Program-made: the position numbers and the translations under genes
From: Megaustenia siamemsis
Lineage: Eukaryota > Mollusca > Gastropoda > Stylommatophora > Ariophantidae
Assembly: GCA_032433765.1 (NCBI GenBank)
Contig: JAVIAB010000159.1
Coordinates: forward strand, 62,001 to 126,000
DNA: 64,000 nt
Direction: 5' to 3'
The notes under the pieces: model-generated
What the model saw: only the letters and a program-made list of their open reading frames with translations
What the model was told of the DNA's origin: nothing
Database searches by the model: none
Shown here: positions 10,976-23,363 of the stretch, one piece after another
Position numbering within the stretch: position 1 is the stretch's first letter
Layout: each line of letters begins with the position of its first letter

Positions 10976-12606
10976 GCAGGATAGGCAGGCAGCTGGACAA
11001 GATAGGTAGGCAGTAGGACAATATCGGCAGACAGGCGGACAAGATAGGTAGGCAGCTGGACAATATCGGCAGACAGGCGGACAAGATAGGTAGGCAGCTG
11101 GACAATATCGGCAGACAGGCGGACAAGGTAGGCAGACAGGAAAACAATATTGGCAGGCAGCCGGACAAGGTAGGCAAGTAGGCGGACAAGATAGGCAGGC
11201 AGGCGGACAAGAAAGTCAGACAGGAAAACAATATTGGCAGGCAGCCGGACAAGGTAGGCAGGCAGGCGGATAAGGTAGGCAGGCAGGCGGATAAGGTAGG
11301 CAGGCAGGCGGACAAGATAAGCAGGCGGACAAAATAGGCAGACAGGAAGACAATATAGGCAGGCAGCCGGACAAGGTAGGCAGGCAGGCGGATAAGGTAG
11401 GCAGGCAGGCGGACAAGATAGGCAGGCGGACAAAATAGGCAGACAGGAAGACAATATAGGCAGGCAGCCGGACAAGATAGGCAGACAGGAAGACAATATA
11501 GGCAGGCAGCCGGACAAGATAGGCAGACAGGAAGACAATATAGGCAGGCAGCCGGACAAGATAGGCAGACAGGAAGACAATATAGGCAGGCAGCCGGACA
11601 AGATAGGCAGACAGGAAGACACTATAGGCAGGCAGCCGGACAAGATAGGCAGACAGGAAGACAATATAGGCAGGCAGCCGGACAAGATAGGCAGGCAGGC
11701 GGACAAGATAGGCAGGCAGGCGGACAAGATAGGCAGACAGGAAGACAATATAGGCAGGCAGGAAGACAATATAGGCAGGCAGGAAGACAATATAGGCAGG
11801 CAGCCGGACAAGATAGGCAGACAGGAGGACAATATAGGCAGGCAGCCGGACAAGATAGGCAGGCAGGCGGACAAGATAGGCAGGCAGGCGGACAAGATAG
11901 GCAGACAGGAAGACAATATAGGCAGGCAGCCGGACAAGATAGGCAGGCAGGCGGACAAGATAGGCAGGCAGGCGGACAAGATAGGCAGACAGGAAGACAA
12001 TATAGGCAGGCAGCCGGACAAGATAGGCAGACAGGCGGACAAGATAGGCAGGCAGGCGGACAAAATATGCAGATAGAAAGACAATCTAGGCAAGCAGCCG
12101 GACAAGATAGGCAGGCAGGCGGACAAGATAGGCAGGCAGGCGGACAAGGTAGGCAGGCAGGCGGACAAGGTAGGCAGGCAGGCGGACAAGGTAGGCAGAC
12201 AGGAGGACAAGATAGGCAGGCAGGCGGACAAGGTAGGCAGACAGGAGGACAAGATAGGCAGACAGGAAGACAAGATAGGCAGACAGACGGACAAGATAGG
12301 CAGACAGGAAGACCAGATAGGCAGACAGGAAGACAAGATAGGCAGACAGACGGACAAGATAGGCAGATAGTAAGACAAGATAGGCAGACAGGAAGACCAG
12401 ATAGGCAGACAGGAAGACAAGATAGGCAGACAGGAAGACAAGATAGGCAGACAGACGGACAAGATAGGCAGATAGTAAGACAAGATAGGCAGATAGGAAG
12501 ACAAGATAGGCAGGGAGGAAGACAAGATAGGCAGGGAGGAAGACAAGATAGGCAGGGAAGAAGACAAGATAGGCAGGGAAGAAGACAAGATAGGCAGGGA
12601 GGAAGG
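10976..12606 (+). repeat. 21-bp GGCA-rich tandem array with 42-bp dimers
   Basis: About 78 copies of a 21-bp unit GGACAAGATAGGCAGGCAGGC. Between 11.0 and 12.0 kb it is often organised as a 42-bp dimer in which every second unit reads AGACAATATAGGCAGGCAGCC. Because 21 is a multiple of three and the unit lacks stops, very long ORFs appear on both strands (up to 538 codons of a seven-residue Leu/Pro/Ser/Cys repeat on the minus strand). These are by-products of the repeat, not a gene. Confidence 0.95.
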
Positions 12607-12704
12607 TTACGTAGACACTGGCACACATAAGCCAGGAGTCCACTCTGTTGGTGACGTCACAGAAAGTTGTTTTTTTTATTCTCTCATTCAAACCGGTCCG
12701 GTCA

Positions 12705-12982
12705 GCATCTTCTCTGTAACGTCATCTTCTCTGTAACGTCATCTTCTCTGTTACATTTATCTTCTCTGTAACGCCATCTTTTCTGTAACGTCACCTTCTC
12801 TGTAATGTCATCTTCTCTGTAACGCCATCTTCTCTGTAACGCCATCTTCTCTGCAATGTCATCTTCTCTTTAACGTCAATGCCATTTTCTCTGTACCGTC
12901 ATCTTCTCTGTAATGTCAATGTCATCTTATCTGTAACGTCATCTTCTCTGTAATATCATCTTCTCTATAACGTCATTTTCTT
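12705..12982 (+). repeat. 17-bp tandem array, degenerate
   Basis: About 16 imperfect copies of CATCTTCTCTGTAACGT, with occasional insertions such as CAATGT. Confidence 0.88.
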
Positions 12983-13029
12983 GATAAACACGTGTTCCCA
13001 CAGAGGCTGTCTCCGCCGAACTTCTGGCT

Positions 13030-14240
13030 TTTGTAGTTAAAGCTACATTGATAAGAAGTCATTGAAAGAGCTCACAAATGCCAGTATTGAGAGCAGCTTA
13101 CTCTGTGAGATCTCTTCAGTGTATCTGTCTTGTTGTGCAACTTATCGATTCACTATATCACGAACAGCAAGCCAATATCAGAATGCGGGCAAAACATCAA
13201 ATTGGTTTGAAGTACAAAAAGGGTTGCATCCTCTCTCCATATACGTTCCACATCTTTGCTGAGGACATCGTGAGAAATGTCAGAAACGATGACAGATTTG
13301 TGAAGTTCGACCCTTTCATAATAAATGTCAACATAATTCCGTAAATCAGATACTCTGATGACACAGTTCTCTTCTTCAAACAGGGCAGAATAAAAGAGAA
13401 AGTTGAGTATGCTAAAGCAACAGCAAAACCTCTCTATCTAAACGTACACAAAACTAAGATAATGTAAATTTACAAAACCTAAAGTCAAAACAAAATCATC
13501 GTCAAAGGTAAAGAACTTGAAACTGCAACAAAGTAAGCATACATGGGATCTGTAGTAGCTACCATTGGTGTTCCTTTTTTGTAAAGCTGTCACCGTACCA
13601 TATATGAGTGTACGCTACAGCCCACTACTGGCTCTCTGCTAACAATGGAGACATCCTGAAAGAGATCACAAGCCAATTGGCAATAACAACTCAAAAGTTA
13701 CATGCCATGAAGAACATGTGGCACAACACTAGGAACACAGTAAAATTAAAATTAACTAGGGCCTGTGTGTTCCCGATTGCAGCATATGTTTGTGAATGAT
13801 GGACAATCACGTAAACAGCAAAGAAGAAATTTGATTTATTCGAAGGAAAATGCTATAGAAAATCCGTTATATTCATTGGAAAAGGAAACCGAGCAATGAA
13901 GAAATATTAAAAAGATTTAAAAATTATCAAGAACTGGCTTATATACAGCATTCGACATAGGAAATTAAATTACTATATGTCAAAAGTCACAGAAGGCTGG
14001 AAAGAATAATAATGCAAACCATTGTTCTTGGACGATGCACAGGGGCAGAACAAGAGGAAGGTGGCTTCAAGACATTAAGGAGACCTTAAACATGACAACA
14101 CAGGTGGGAGATATGGCAAGAGACAGAGATTCGTTCAGACCGGCTGTGATGAATGTAACTTTATGTATGAGATATGGCAAGAGACAGAGATTCGTTCAGA
14201 CGGACTGTGATGAATGTAACTTTCTGTGGAAGAACTGACA
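13030..14240 (+). pseudogene. LINE-B reverse transcriptase remnant
   Basis: Decayed coding sequence, plus strand. Recognisable blocks are LKYKKGCILSPYTFHIFAED (the QGCxLSP region), RYSDDTVLFF (catalytic box, YSDD for YADD), NVHKTKIM, KLHAMKNMWHN, then RGRTRGRWLQDIKETLNMTT and GDMARDRDSFRPAV. Many stops and frame changes occur between 13330 and 14030. The tail runs straight into a 61-bp array (from 14106), exactly as in the copy at 2.1-2.5 kb. Confidence 0.8.
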
Positions 14241-15333
14241 AGAGACAGAGATTCGTTCAGACCGGCTGTGATGAATGTAATTTTATGTATGAGATATGGC
14301 AAGAGACAGAGATTCGTTCAGACGGACTGTGATGAATGTAACTTTCTGTGGAAGAACTGACTAGAGACAGAGATTCGTTCAGACCGGCTGTGATGAATGC
14401 AACTTTTTGTGGAAAATCTGGCTAGAGACAGAGATTCGTTCAGACCGGTTGTGATAATGCAACTTTCTGTGGAAGATCTGGCTAGAGACAGGGATTCGTT
14501 CAGACCGGCTGTGATGAATGCAACTTTCTGTGGAAGATCTTACTAGAGACAGAGATTCGTTCAGACCGGCTGTGATGAATGCAACTTTCTGTGGAAGATC
14601 TGACTAGAGACAGAGATTCGTTCAGACCGGCTGTGATGAATGCAACTTTCTGTGGAAGATCTGACTAGAGACAGAGATTCGTTCAGACCGGCTGTGATGA
14701 ATGCAACTTTCTGTGGAAAATCTGGCTAGAGACAGAGATTCGTTCAGACCGGCTGTGATGAATGCAACTTTCTGTGGAAGATCTGACTAGAGACAGAGAT
14801 TCGTTCAGACCGGCTGTGATGAATGCAACTTTCTGTGGAAAATCTGGCTAGAGACAGAGATTCGTTCAGACCGGCTGTGATGAATGCAACTTTCTGTGGA
14901 AGATCTGGCTAGAGACAGGGATTCGTTCAGACGGACTGTGATGAATGCAACTTTCTGTGGAAGATCTGGCTAAAGACAGGGATTTGTTCAGACCGGCTGT
15001 GATGAATGCAACTTTCTGTGGAAAATCTAGCTAGAGACAGAGATTCGTTCAGACCGGCTGTGATGAATGCAACGTTCTGTATAAGATATGGCTAGAGATA
15101 GAGTTTCTTTCAGAAGGTCAATGGTGAATGCAACGTTCTGTGGGAGATCTGCCTAGAGACAGAAATTCTTTCAGACTGGCAGTGGTGACTGCAACGTTCT
15201 GTGGGAGATCTGCCTAGAGACAGAAATTCTTTCAGACTGGCAGTGGTGAATGCAACGTTCTGTGGGAGATCTGCCTAGAGACAGAAATTCTTTCAGACTG
15301 GCAGTGGTGAATGCAACGTTCTGTGGGAGATCG
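14106..15333 (+). repeat. Second 61-bp tandem array from LINE-B tail
   Basis: About 20 copies of a 61-bp unit (GGAAGATCTGGCTAGAGACA...). It is the same unit and phase as the array at 2417-3512, but most copies here carry the private variants TTCGTTCAGACCGGCTG and AACTTTCTG. The last four copies differ again (TGCCTAGAGACAGAAATTC). Unit 1 is the LINE-B coding tail. Confidence 0.95.
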
Positions 15334-15510
15334 TGTAATAGTGGCATATAACTGGCGCATCGAAAAGCGTTCTATCACTGGAGAGAGTGACGTCATTAAT
15401 CAGTAATACTTCTTATCACAGCTGACGATTAGCGAGAAATGAAATATAAAAGTCCTGCTATAGACTTTCTCAAACACACTGTTGTCCATGGAGACCAACA
15501 CTTCTTTGAT
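15334..15510. other. Short spacer with a TATAAAA hexamer
   Basis: Unique sequence between two arrays. TATAAAA at 15445-15451 is noted, but no transcript or ORF follows that I can support. Confidence 0.3.
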
Positions 15511-16397
15511 GTCCAGTAATAGCAGACGCGAAGATTTCTCTGATGTCCAGTGGTAGTAGACGCGAAGATTTCTCTGATGTCCAGTGGTAGTAGACGCGAA
15601 GATTTCTCTGATGTCCAGTGGTAGTAGACGCGAAGATTTCTCTGATGTCCAGTGGTAGTAGACGCGAAGATTTCTCTGATGTCCAGTAATAGTAGACGCG
15701 AAGATTTCTCTGATGTCCAGTGGTAGTAGACGCGAAGATTTCTCTGATGTCCAGTGGTAGTAGACGCGAAGATTTCTCTGATGTCCAGCTGTAGTAGACG
15801 CGAAGATTTCTCTGATGTCCAGTGGTAGTAGACGCGAAGATTTCTCTGATGTCCAGCTGTAGTAGACGCGAAGATTTCTCTGATGTCCAGTGATAGTAGA
15901 CGCGAAGATTTCTCTGATGTCCAGCTGTAGTAGACGCGAAGATTTCTCTGATGTCCAGCTGTAGTAGACGCGAAGATTTCTCTGATGTCCAGCTGTAGTA
16001 GACGCGAAGATTTCTCTGATGTCCAGCTGTAGTAGACGCGAAGATTTCTCTGATGTCCAGTGGTAGTAGACGCAAAGATTTCTCTGATGTCCAGCGGTAG
16101 TAGACGCGAAGATTTCTCTGATGTCCAGTGGTAGTAGACGCGAAGATTTCTCTGATGTCCAGTGGTAGTAGACGCGAAGATTTCTCTGATGTCCAGTGGT
16201 AGTAGACGCGAAGATTTCTCTGATGTCCAGCTGTAGTAGACGCGAAGATTTCTCTGATGTCCAGCTGTAGTAGACGCAAAGATTTCTCTGATGTCCAGCG
16301 GTAGTAGACGCGAAGATTTCTCTGATGTCCAGTGGTAGTAGACGCGAAGATTTCTCTGATGTCCAGTGGTAGTAGACGCGAAGATTTCTCTGATGTC
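15511..16397 (+). repeat. 34-bp satellite, block 1
   Basis: About 26 copies of a 34-bp unit starting GTCCAGTGGTAGTAGACGCG and ending AAGATTTCTCTGAT. Position variants are TGG, CTG, CGG or TAA after GTCCAG. There is no stop codon in any minus-strand frame, giving a spurious 269-codon ORF. The block ends precisely at the solo LTR at ATGTC 16393-16397. Confidence 0.95.
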
Positions 16398-17527
16398 TGT
16401 TATAGAGTCGTCTTGTTCTTTGTTATAACTTTATCTTTCTCCTTATATCGTATAGTGGCTAGTTGCTTAATGGTCACAGCACATCACAACATTGAGTTAC
16501 AATGTAACAGATAAGATCATGACAGAGTCATTTTCCTTAATATATAATGATAATCACATTTATTGGATTTTCTGCTGGCACACATGATCTATAGTCTTGG
16601 ATGCAACGTTTAATTAATGTCACACAATTTATTATAATTTATCTACTTACGACATGTAAGATGAACACACACAATTCTTGAAACACTTGGAAGTGGAACT
16701 CATCACTTCACTTCACTATTACTGTCATCATATTCTTGTCAACTTATTTCTCTAGTTTCTATCAATGTCAATTCCTACTGACTTGACTACTCAAGACTTC
16801 TACTCTTAACTTCTAACTGTTCTGACTCTGTTTCCAAACTACTTAACTGCTTCTACTTCTAACTTCTGCCTTGTTCTTTCGCTCTCCTAACCTTAACTCT
16901 CTCAAACTGTTGTGTATGACCTTATATACTCCCAACAACTCTCTTCTACCTGAGGCTCAGCAGCCAATCAGCTGCTGCCGAGTGCTCCTGCGACCCTTAT
17001 GATCACAAGTGTTGGTCACTCTACGTTTACGTGTCCAGTGTCCACCATCTGTGACTCACCTGAACTTTCCCAAATTTGGACAAAGCATCCTGTTTCCCCG
17101 AATCTCTACAACCTATTTGGAATAACATTACCTCATGACACTGACCTCTCCTGGTAGCTAATTACCTGGCAGAGTAACACCATGAGTTCAGTGCATGGTA
17201 TCATGAGATGGTCATTTACAATTACAACTAACTTGCATGGACAATCGTGGCGATCTGACAATAACACCACGAGGTCGTTGCATGTAACTAAACTTTAAGA
17301 GTGGGGATCATGGAAAATCCCATCGCTTTGTCCAATTCTCTGAACCTCACTCCTTCCTCCTGGTTACTACCCTTCTCCTATAACCTCTACTGTAACTAAA
17401 CTTCTGACTCACTAGTTATACTGAAATAACATCATTGTAGTTAAAAATCTGCTGGTCGCCACTATATGATACTGCTATTGACCATTGAGAAGCGGTAACA
17501 AGCTCTCAATAGCTCAACTCTATAACA
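16398..17527 (-). mobile_element. Solo LTR 1 of a Ty3/gypsy-type element
   Basis: 1,130 bp bounded by the inverted ends TGTTATAGAGT and ACTCTATAACA, and flanked by ATGTC on both sides (16393-16397 and 17528-17532), the 5-bp duplication expected for LTR-element integration. Orientation comes from the full element: on the minus strand it holds TATATAA (16928-16922) followed 360 bp later by AATAAA (16564-16559). It lacks the 42-bp segment found only in the LTR at 18009-19180, so it groups with the LTRs at 24838 and 26448. Confidence 0.88.
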
Positions 17528-18008
17528 ATGTCCAGTGGTAGTAAACGCGAAGATTTCTCTGATGTCCAGTGGTAGTAGAGGCGAAGATATCTCTGATGTC
17601 CAGTGGTAGTAGACGCGAAGATATCTCTGATGTCCAGTGGTAGTAGACGCGAAGATTTCTCTGATGTCCAGTGGTAGTAGACGCGAAGATTTCTCTGATG
17701 TCCAGCTGTAGTAGACGCAAAGATTTCTCTGATGTCCAGCGGTAGTAGACGCGAAGATTTCTCTGATGTCCAGCTGTAGTAGACGCGAAGATTTCTCTGA
17801 TGTCCAGCTGTAGTAGACGCGAAGATTTCTCTGATGTCCAGTGGTAGTAGACGCGAAGATTTCTCTGATGTCCAGCTGTAGTAGACGCGAAGATTTCTCT
17901 CATGTCCAGTGGTAGTAGACGCGAAGATTTCTCTGATGTCCAGTGGTAGTAGACGCGAAGATTTCTCTGATGTCCAGTGGTAGTAGACGCGAAGATTTCT
18001 CTGATGTC
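17528..18008 (+). repeat. 34-bp satellite, block 2
   Basis: 481 bp, about 14 units. It differs from block 3 (25967-26447) by one base that I can find (CTCTCATG versus CTCTGATG near 17901). It begins with two marker units (TAAACGCG, then TAGAGGCG) shared by blocks 2, 3 and 4. Confidence 0.95.
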
Positions 18009-19180
18009 TGTTATAGAGTCGTCTTGTTCTTTGTTATAACTTTATCTTTCTCCTTATATCGTATAGTGGCTAGTTGCTTAATGGTCACAGCACATCACAA
18101 CATTGAGTTACAATGTAACAGATAAGATCATGACAGAGTCATTTTCCTTAATATATAATGATAATCACATTTATTGGATTTTCTGCTGGCACACATGATC
18201 TATAGTCTTGGATGCAACGTTTAATTAATGTCACACAATTTATTATAATTTATCTACTTACGACATGTAAGATGAACACACACAATTCTTGAAACACTTG
18301 GAAGTGGAACTCATCACTTCACTTCACTATTACTGTCATCATATTCTTGTCAACTTCTTTCTCTAGTTTCTATCAATGTCAATTCCTACTGACTTGACTA
18401 CTCAAGACTTCTACTCTTAACTTCTAACTGTTCTGACTCTGTTTCCAAACTACTTAACTGCTTCTACTTCTAACTTCTGACTGTCTCTTCTAAATCTCTG
18501 GCTAAACTTTTTTGTCCTAACTCCTTGTTCTTTCGCTCTCCTAACCTTAACTCTCTCAAACTGTTGTGTATGACCTTATATACTCCCAACAACTCTCTTC
18601 TACCTGAGGCTCAGCAGCCAATCAGCTGCTGCCGAGTGCTCCTGCGACCCTTATGATCACAAGTGTTGGTCACTCTACGTTTACGTGTCCAGTGTCCACC
18701 ATCTGCGACTCACCTGAACTTTCCCAAATTTGGACAAAGCATCCTGTTTCCCCGAAACTCTACAAACTATTTGGAATAACATTACCTCATGACACTGACC
18801 TCTCCTGGTAGCTAATTACCTGGCAGAGTAACACCATGAGTTTAGTGCATGGTATCATGAGATGGTCATATACAATAACAACTAACTTGCATGGACAATC
18901 GTGGCGATCTGACAATAACACCACGAGGTCGTTGCATGTAACTAAACTTTAAGAGTGGGGATCATGGAAAATCCCATCGCTTTGTCCAATTCTCTGAACC
19001 TCACTCCTTCCTCCTGGTTACTACCCTTCTCCTATAATCTCTACTGTAACTAAACTTCTGACTCACTAGTTATACTGAAATACCATCATTGTAGTTAAAA
19101 TCTGCTGGTCGCCACTATATGATACTGCTATTGACCATTGAGAAGCGGTAACAAGCTCCCAATAGCTCAACTCTATAACA
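18009..19180 (-). repeat. 3' LTR of the element (1,172 bp)
   Basis: Same ends as the other LTRs, but carries an extra 42-bp segment near 18478-18520 and private substitutions (for example AACTCTACAAACTATTTGG). It is the most divergent of the four copies. TATATAA on the minus strand is at 18582-18576. Confidence 0.88.
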
Positions 19181-19193
19181 GTCCTCCCTATCT
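19181..19193 (-). promoter_or_regulatory. Polypurine tract of the LTR element
   Basis: On the minus strand AGATAGGGAGGAC abuts the TGTTATAGAG start of the 3' LTR, the position where reverse transcription of LTR elements primes plus-strand synthesis. This fixes the orientation of the element. Confidence 0.7.
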
Positions 19194-21369
19194 ACATATC
19201 AGATTTATAACACCGTTATAAATCTTTTTACCATCTACCAAAATAGTAATAGAGTTGTATGGAAACATCATTAATATATGACTATTAATCATAATAGTAA
19301 ATAAAAAAATTCTAAGTTACCTAAAAAAAATGTCAGTACAATGTTCCTCTAAATAATTGTCACCATACAACATTCTTTCTTTAATAATACATAAGCATCA
19401 ACACAATCTAGGAGACAATAAGGCACTGAGCAATATAAATTATTTGTAACAAAAAAATTTAACATTTCCAAGGGACTTAATTTTTCAAAATATGTCCAGT
19501 TGTGTCCCCTGATAATAAAAAAATTCAAGTCTTCTTGAGCATTCTAACTACTTCTGATGACTGATTGCCAGCTTCTTGAGGAGAGCTACATTACAGGCAT
19601 CAGCAGAACCTCTCTTGACTGGCATCTGTGATCCCAGTATCCAATCTAAAAATAGACTCATACAAATAACCCATTTACAACATTTGTTATCATGCATCAT
19701 TATTGCGAGTCTTTATGCTTTAGAACATATCCGCTCAATTGACATAGAACATATACTGACAAAACTTAGACAATGCACATATCTCCGGAGACCACAATCA
19801 CAACACGATCACCAACCACACTTAGCTTGAGCAATAATATATCAATATACATACATATATATATACTTCAGACTTATTTACATCATAATCCTTTTCTTAG
19901 CCTCATTTTCTAGACTCAAATTCCTTCATGATACTCTCTTTTAGTATCTCTTCTCTACTCTCAATATCAGAATTATCTGGATACAGTCCACTTGACAGTA
20001 TCTGCTAGTCATTCATTTGACTCAGAATAATCTGCTTAATCTCTTGTATTCACACAGGACTACTATTTAGTCTCAATAAATTCTGGAACTCTCTCTCAAG
20101 TTCCATCTTTTTCTATTCCTCATAATGCTCTATTTCTGTGTACGTATCTTCATATCTGTACAAACTTTGTCATTCGACAACAGAATATATATATCGCATC
20201 AACATCTCATGTTCTCATTACTTCTTCATCTCACTATCTTATATAGCTTCTCTTTTCATGTAACTTTTCTATGAGTTATCACTCAGTTACATGATTAATT
20301 TCACAACTTAGAATTCTCCTTGAGGTTCTCTCAATAATTCTCTCATTTCTCTGACTTCTTGTAAGTCTCCTATAATTCCCTCATGTAACCTTTCTATGAG
20401 TTATCACTCGGTACATGTTTCACATGAGTCTCTTCCAGACTCCTTTTCTCGTGATACTTCTCCTAGTATCACCTTTATCACCTAATTTCCTTTTAGTCTC
20501 ACTCAACACAGGTTATCACTTTGTCTTTTCTCATTACCTATTATTGGTCAGTTGTTCCTTGGATTACCATCCAACTTCGCAAGTTCTAAAACGTCTGACC
20601 AACTCGCAGCTACTTACCATATGTTACTCATTGGTAACTCTTAACTCCTTAGTTATTCTGAGGTAATTTCTCTCCATGTCCTCAGCTCTCTTGCCTTCTA
20701 TATCTCTAGGTATCTCTATATGTCTGTCAATTCTGAGTTCTCTTAACTCTAGGTACGCTAAGACTTCTGCGTCTGTTTTAAATAGCGTCCTCTCAACTCG
20801 ACTCAAGCCCTAATTAAGCCGATGTAAACATGGTTATCACCATTTTTTATTCGTTACTTCAGTTGACTCACTCCCCAAGTGGTCAGCTATACGGCTTAAT
20901 TAAATTCTGGCTTCTCATTAGTCAGTTGTCATCACAGGTAAACCTTGGGAATCCCTTGTTTACATTCTCGTCTATCGACTCATCCAGCCATCTTCTATGC
21001 TTTGCTTAACCTCTTCTTTTACGACATGGAGTCTCATCTGAAGACAATCCATAAGGTCGTTTATTGCCTCTGTCACCCATCTCACTTGTCTCACATTTCT
21101 CTGATGAAACTTGTATCTCCGTTTCATGATCTTCAATTCTTCTTCTTCCGTTGATGCGACTGAGACTTTTCTACACTCTTGATCAGATGGGGTTTGCCTC
21201 TCCACTACTCGTAGTTTGCATTCCGGGCTGGTGTTCAGGTCATCGGACGAGTGCCTCCTTGTTCTCCTAACTCTTAACCTTTGATCTGTTCCACTACATC
21301 GGACTTGTTCTTCGGTCTGTGTGACAGACTCTTCTCTATCTTCTTGAGCCAGTCTGGCTTCTCTATCCG
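19194..21369 (-). other. 3' internal region of LTR element, unresolved
   Basis: Downstream of the integrase on the element strand. Two short minus-strand frames (21205-20972 and 20806-20624) encode charged, helix-prone peptides, for example DAEVLAYLELRELRIDRHIE, and could be remnants of a third ORF, but no domain is recognised. The rest is AT-rich with many stops. Confidence 0.35.
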
Positions 21370-22190
21370 CTATCCGTTGTCTGTGTTCTGGATAGGCATG
21401 TCACTTTCATTCGAGGAATGTCTTCTCATCCTCCTGAGTCTTTTCTTATTTTGCTCTGCTCTTCTTCTACTAGCTAATCTAGTGTTCTGAAAAGGGGCTT
21501 GTGGTTCAATATCCTCCCCCTCCGATGATGCCAGTGAGCTGGACTCTTCCACCATTAGTTGCTCCTTATTACTTCTTGAATATGCCCGGGGAGCCGGAAA
21601 GTTATCTTCTCTAGGTAACTCAGTGTCAGTGTCATCCGTGGTTGTGGATGACTTATAATTTATTCTCGGAGCAGCATAGGTGGCCTGACGAGGTTTCCTA
21701 CCTAGGTTGTTTTCACTAATGGGTTCATTCCATAGCGCTACATCAGCTTTCAGGGACTGTACATGAGTTCTGATAATTGTATTCTTCAGTTGGTGTTTGA
21801 TGTTGTAATTAGTAGGTCCTGTTTTCTTTAATATATAGTATCCTTCTTCCCAACGGGCTCCAGTTTTGAGCTTGTGTGGGGCTTCTTGTACAATACCTTT
21901 TCTCCTACTTCAAAAGTAGGGGTTTGAGTTACTTTCGACCTTCTATTCCTTTTTTCTTCTATATTCTTAAGGTTGGCCCATACTGCCCGTTGTGTGTGGT
22001 GCATTTGCTGTAATATAATTTCAGTGATATCTTCGCCATAATATTTCCTTCTAGTCTTGAGTAAATTGTCTAGTAGCAACATTGGATATCTACCAAACAA
22101 TAAGAAGAAGGGGGAATATTTTGTGCTTTCATTCTTATTTACTCTTATTGAAGCATAAGACCCGTTTAGTCTTATCCAAGTTCCATCCAT
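21370..22190 (-). pseudogene. Integrase C-terminal region of Ty3/gypsy-type pol
   Basis: About 270 codons in two frames on the minus strand. Visible in order: STKYSPFFLLFGRYP (the conserved block after the catalytic core), a basic stretch NIEEKRNRRSK, FEVGEKVLYKKP, then KKTGPTNYNIK, which fits the GPY/F module, and a long Ser/Glu then Arg/Lys-rich tail ending at TAG 21370. A one-base frameshift near 21835 separates the two halves. The DDE catalytic core is missing: upstream the reading frame dissolves into the 49-bp array. Integrase inserts the cDNA into chromosomes; this copy cannot function. Confidence 0.82.
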
Positions 22191-22978
22191 TTCTTATTGA
22201 AGCATAAGACCTGTTTAGTCTTATCCAAGTTCCATCTATTTCTTATTGAAGCATAAGACCCGTTTAGTCTTATCCAAGTTCCATCTATTTCTTATTGAAG
22301 CATAAGACCTGTTTAGTCTTATCCAAGTTCCATCTATTTCTTATTGAAGCATAAGACCCGTTTAGTCTTAATCAAGTTCCATCTATTTCTTATTGAAGCA
22401 TAAGACCCGTTTAGTCTTATCCAAGTTCCATCTATTTCTTATTGAAGCATAAGACCTGTTTAGTCTTATCCAAGTTCCATCTATTTCTTATTGAAGCATA
22501 AGACCCGTTTAGTTTTAATCAAGTTCCACCTATTTCTTATTGAAGCATAAGACCCGTTTAGTCTTATCCAAGTTCCATCTATTTCTTACTGAAGCATAAG
22601 ACCTGTTTAGTCTTATCCAAGTTCCATCTATTTCTTATTGAAGCATAAGACCCGTTTAGTCTTAATCAAGTTCCATCTATTTCTTATTGAAGCATAAGAC
22701 CCGTTTAGTCTTATCCAAGTTCCATCTATTTCTTATTGAAGCATAAGACCTGTTTAGTCTTATCCAAGTTCCATCTATTTCTTATTGAAGCATAAGACCC
22801 GTTTAGTCTGAATCAAGTTCCACCTATTTCTTATTGAAGCATAAGACCCGTTTAGTCTTATCCAAGTTCCATCTATTTCTTATTGAAGCATAAGACCCGT
22901 TTAGTCTTATCCATTCTAATATTCCTGAGGGCTAAGACCCGTTTAGTCTTGTCCATTCTAATATTCCTGAGGGCTAAT
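22144..22978 (+). repeat. 49-bp tandem array grown from integrase coding sequence
   Basis: About 16 copies of a 49-bp unit starting CTTATTGAAGCATAAGACCC. The unit next to the pol remnant is its coding sequence: on the minus strand it reads WIRLNGSYASI in frame with the integrase. CCCG/CCTG and TTATCC/TTAATC variants recur in a pattern of several units. At the right end a different pair of about 50 bp (CATTCTAATATTCCTGAGGG) is attached. Confidence 0.93.
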
Positions 22979-23252
22979 TCTAAAGTTTCATAATAGTCGT
23001 AATATCCTTCCTAAGTCAATATCATTTAATCATCTGTCCTCTGTTGGCTAGTACTTCAATGAAAATATTTATTATCTGTCACTGGATATCATCTCTTCCA
23101 CCAGATCTCACAAATGCCCTTCCGCTAGGCCAATACTCTGTCTCCGTATGTACACACAGGCCTTAATTCTACCTTACCTTCCATGAATGTGGATACCTCA
23201 TCCGATCAAGCCTGGAAAGTTATATTCTTTAGGTCTCTCCAGTTCTGTGTTA
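22979..23252 (-). other. Degenerate internal region of LTR element
   Basis: Between the 49-bp array and the possible gag start. Stops in all frames; no motif recognised. Confidence 0.35.
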
Positions 23253-23363
23253 AGTCTGCAAATTCTCTACACTCTCCCTCCGTCCTCTTAAGTTTGATGG
23301 CAGGTTTATCGCCAGTCGCAGTTCACTCAGTGTTTCGGTTGTGGGGTCTACTGTGGTTGCCAT
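23253..23363 (-). pseudogene. Possible start of gag polyprotein
   Basis: Minus strand, ATG at 23363-23361 opens 37 codons (MATTVDPTTETLSELRLAIN...) before TAA. It sits about 1.5 kb inside the 5' LTR, where a gag start is expected, and has a protein-like composition. No zinc knuckle or capsid motif remains downstream. Position is the main argument. Confidence 0.3.

Noticed and set aside
10938..12691. Long Cys/Leu/Pro ORFs on the minus strand and a Gln/Arg/Gly ORF on the plus strand
   Set aside because: Products of a stop-free 21-bp repeat; every strand and frame is open at once.
15470..16279. 269-codon minus-strand ORF in the 34-bp satellite, and its shorter copies at 17.5, 26.0, 27.6 and 44.1 kb
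   Set aside because: Three-frame repeat artefact (34 is 1 modulo 3).
16332..16514. Identical 60-codon plus-strand ORF repeated at 17943 and 26382
   Set aside because: Spans the satellite-LTR junction antisense to the element; duplicated only because the junction is duplicated.
19576..21490. Plus-strand ORFs of 60-84 codons in the LTR element interior
   Set aside because: Opposite strand to the element, no domain, short.
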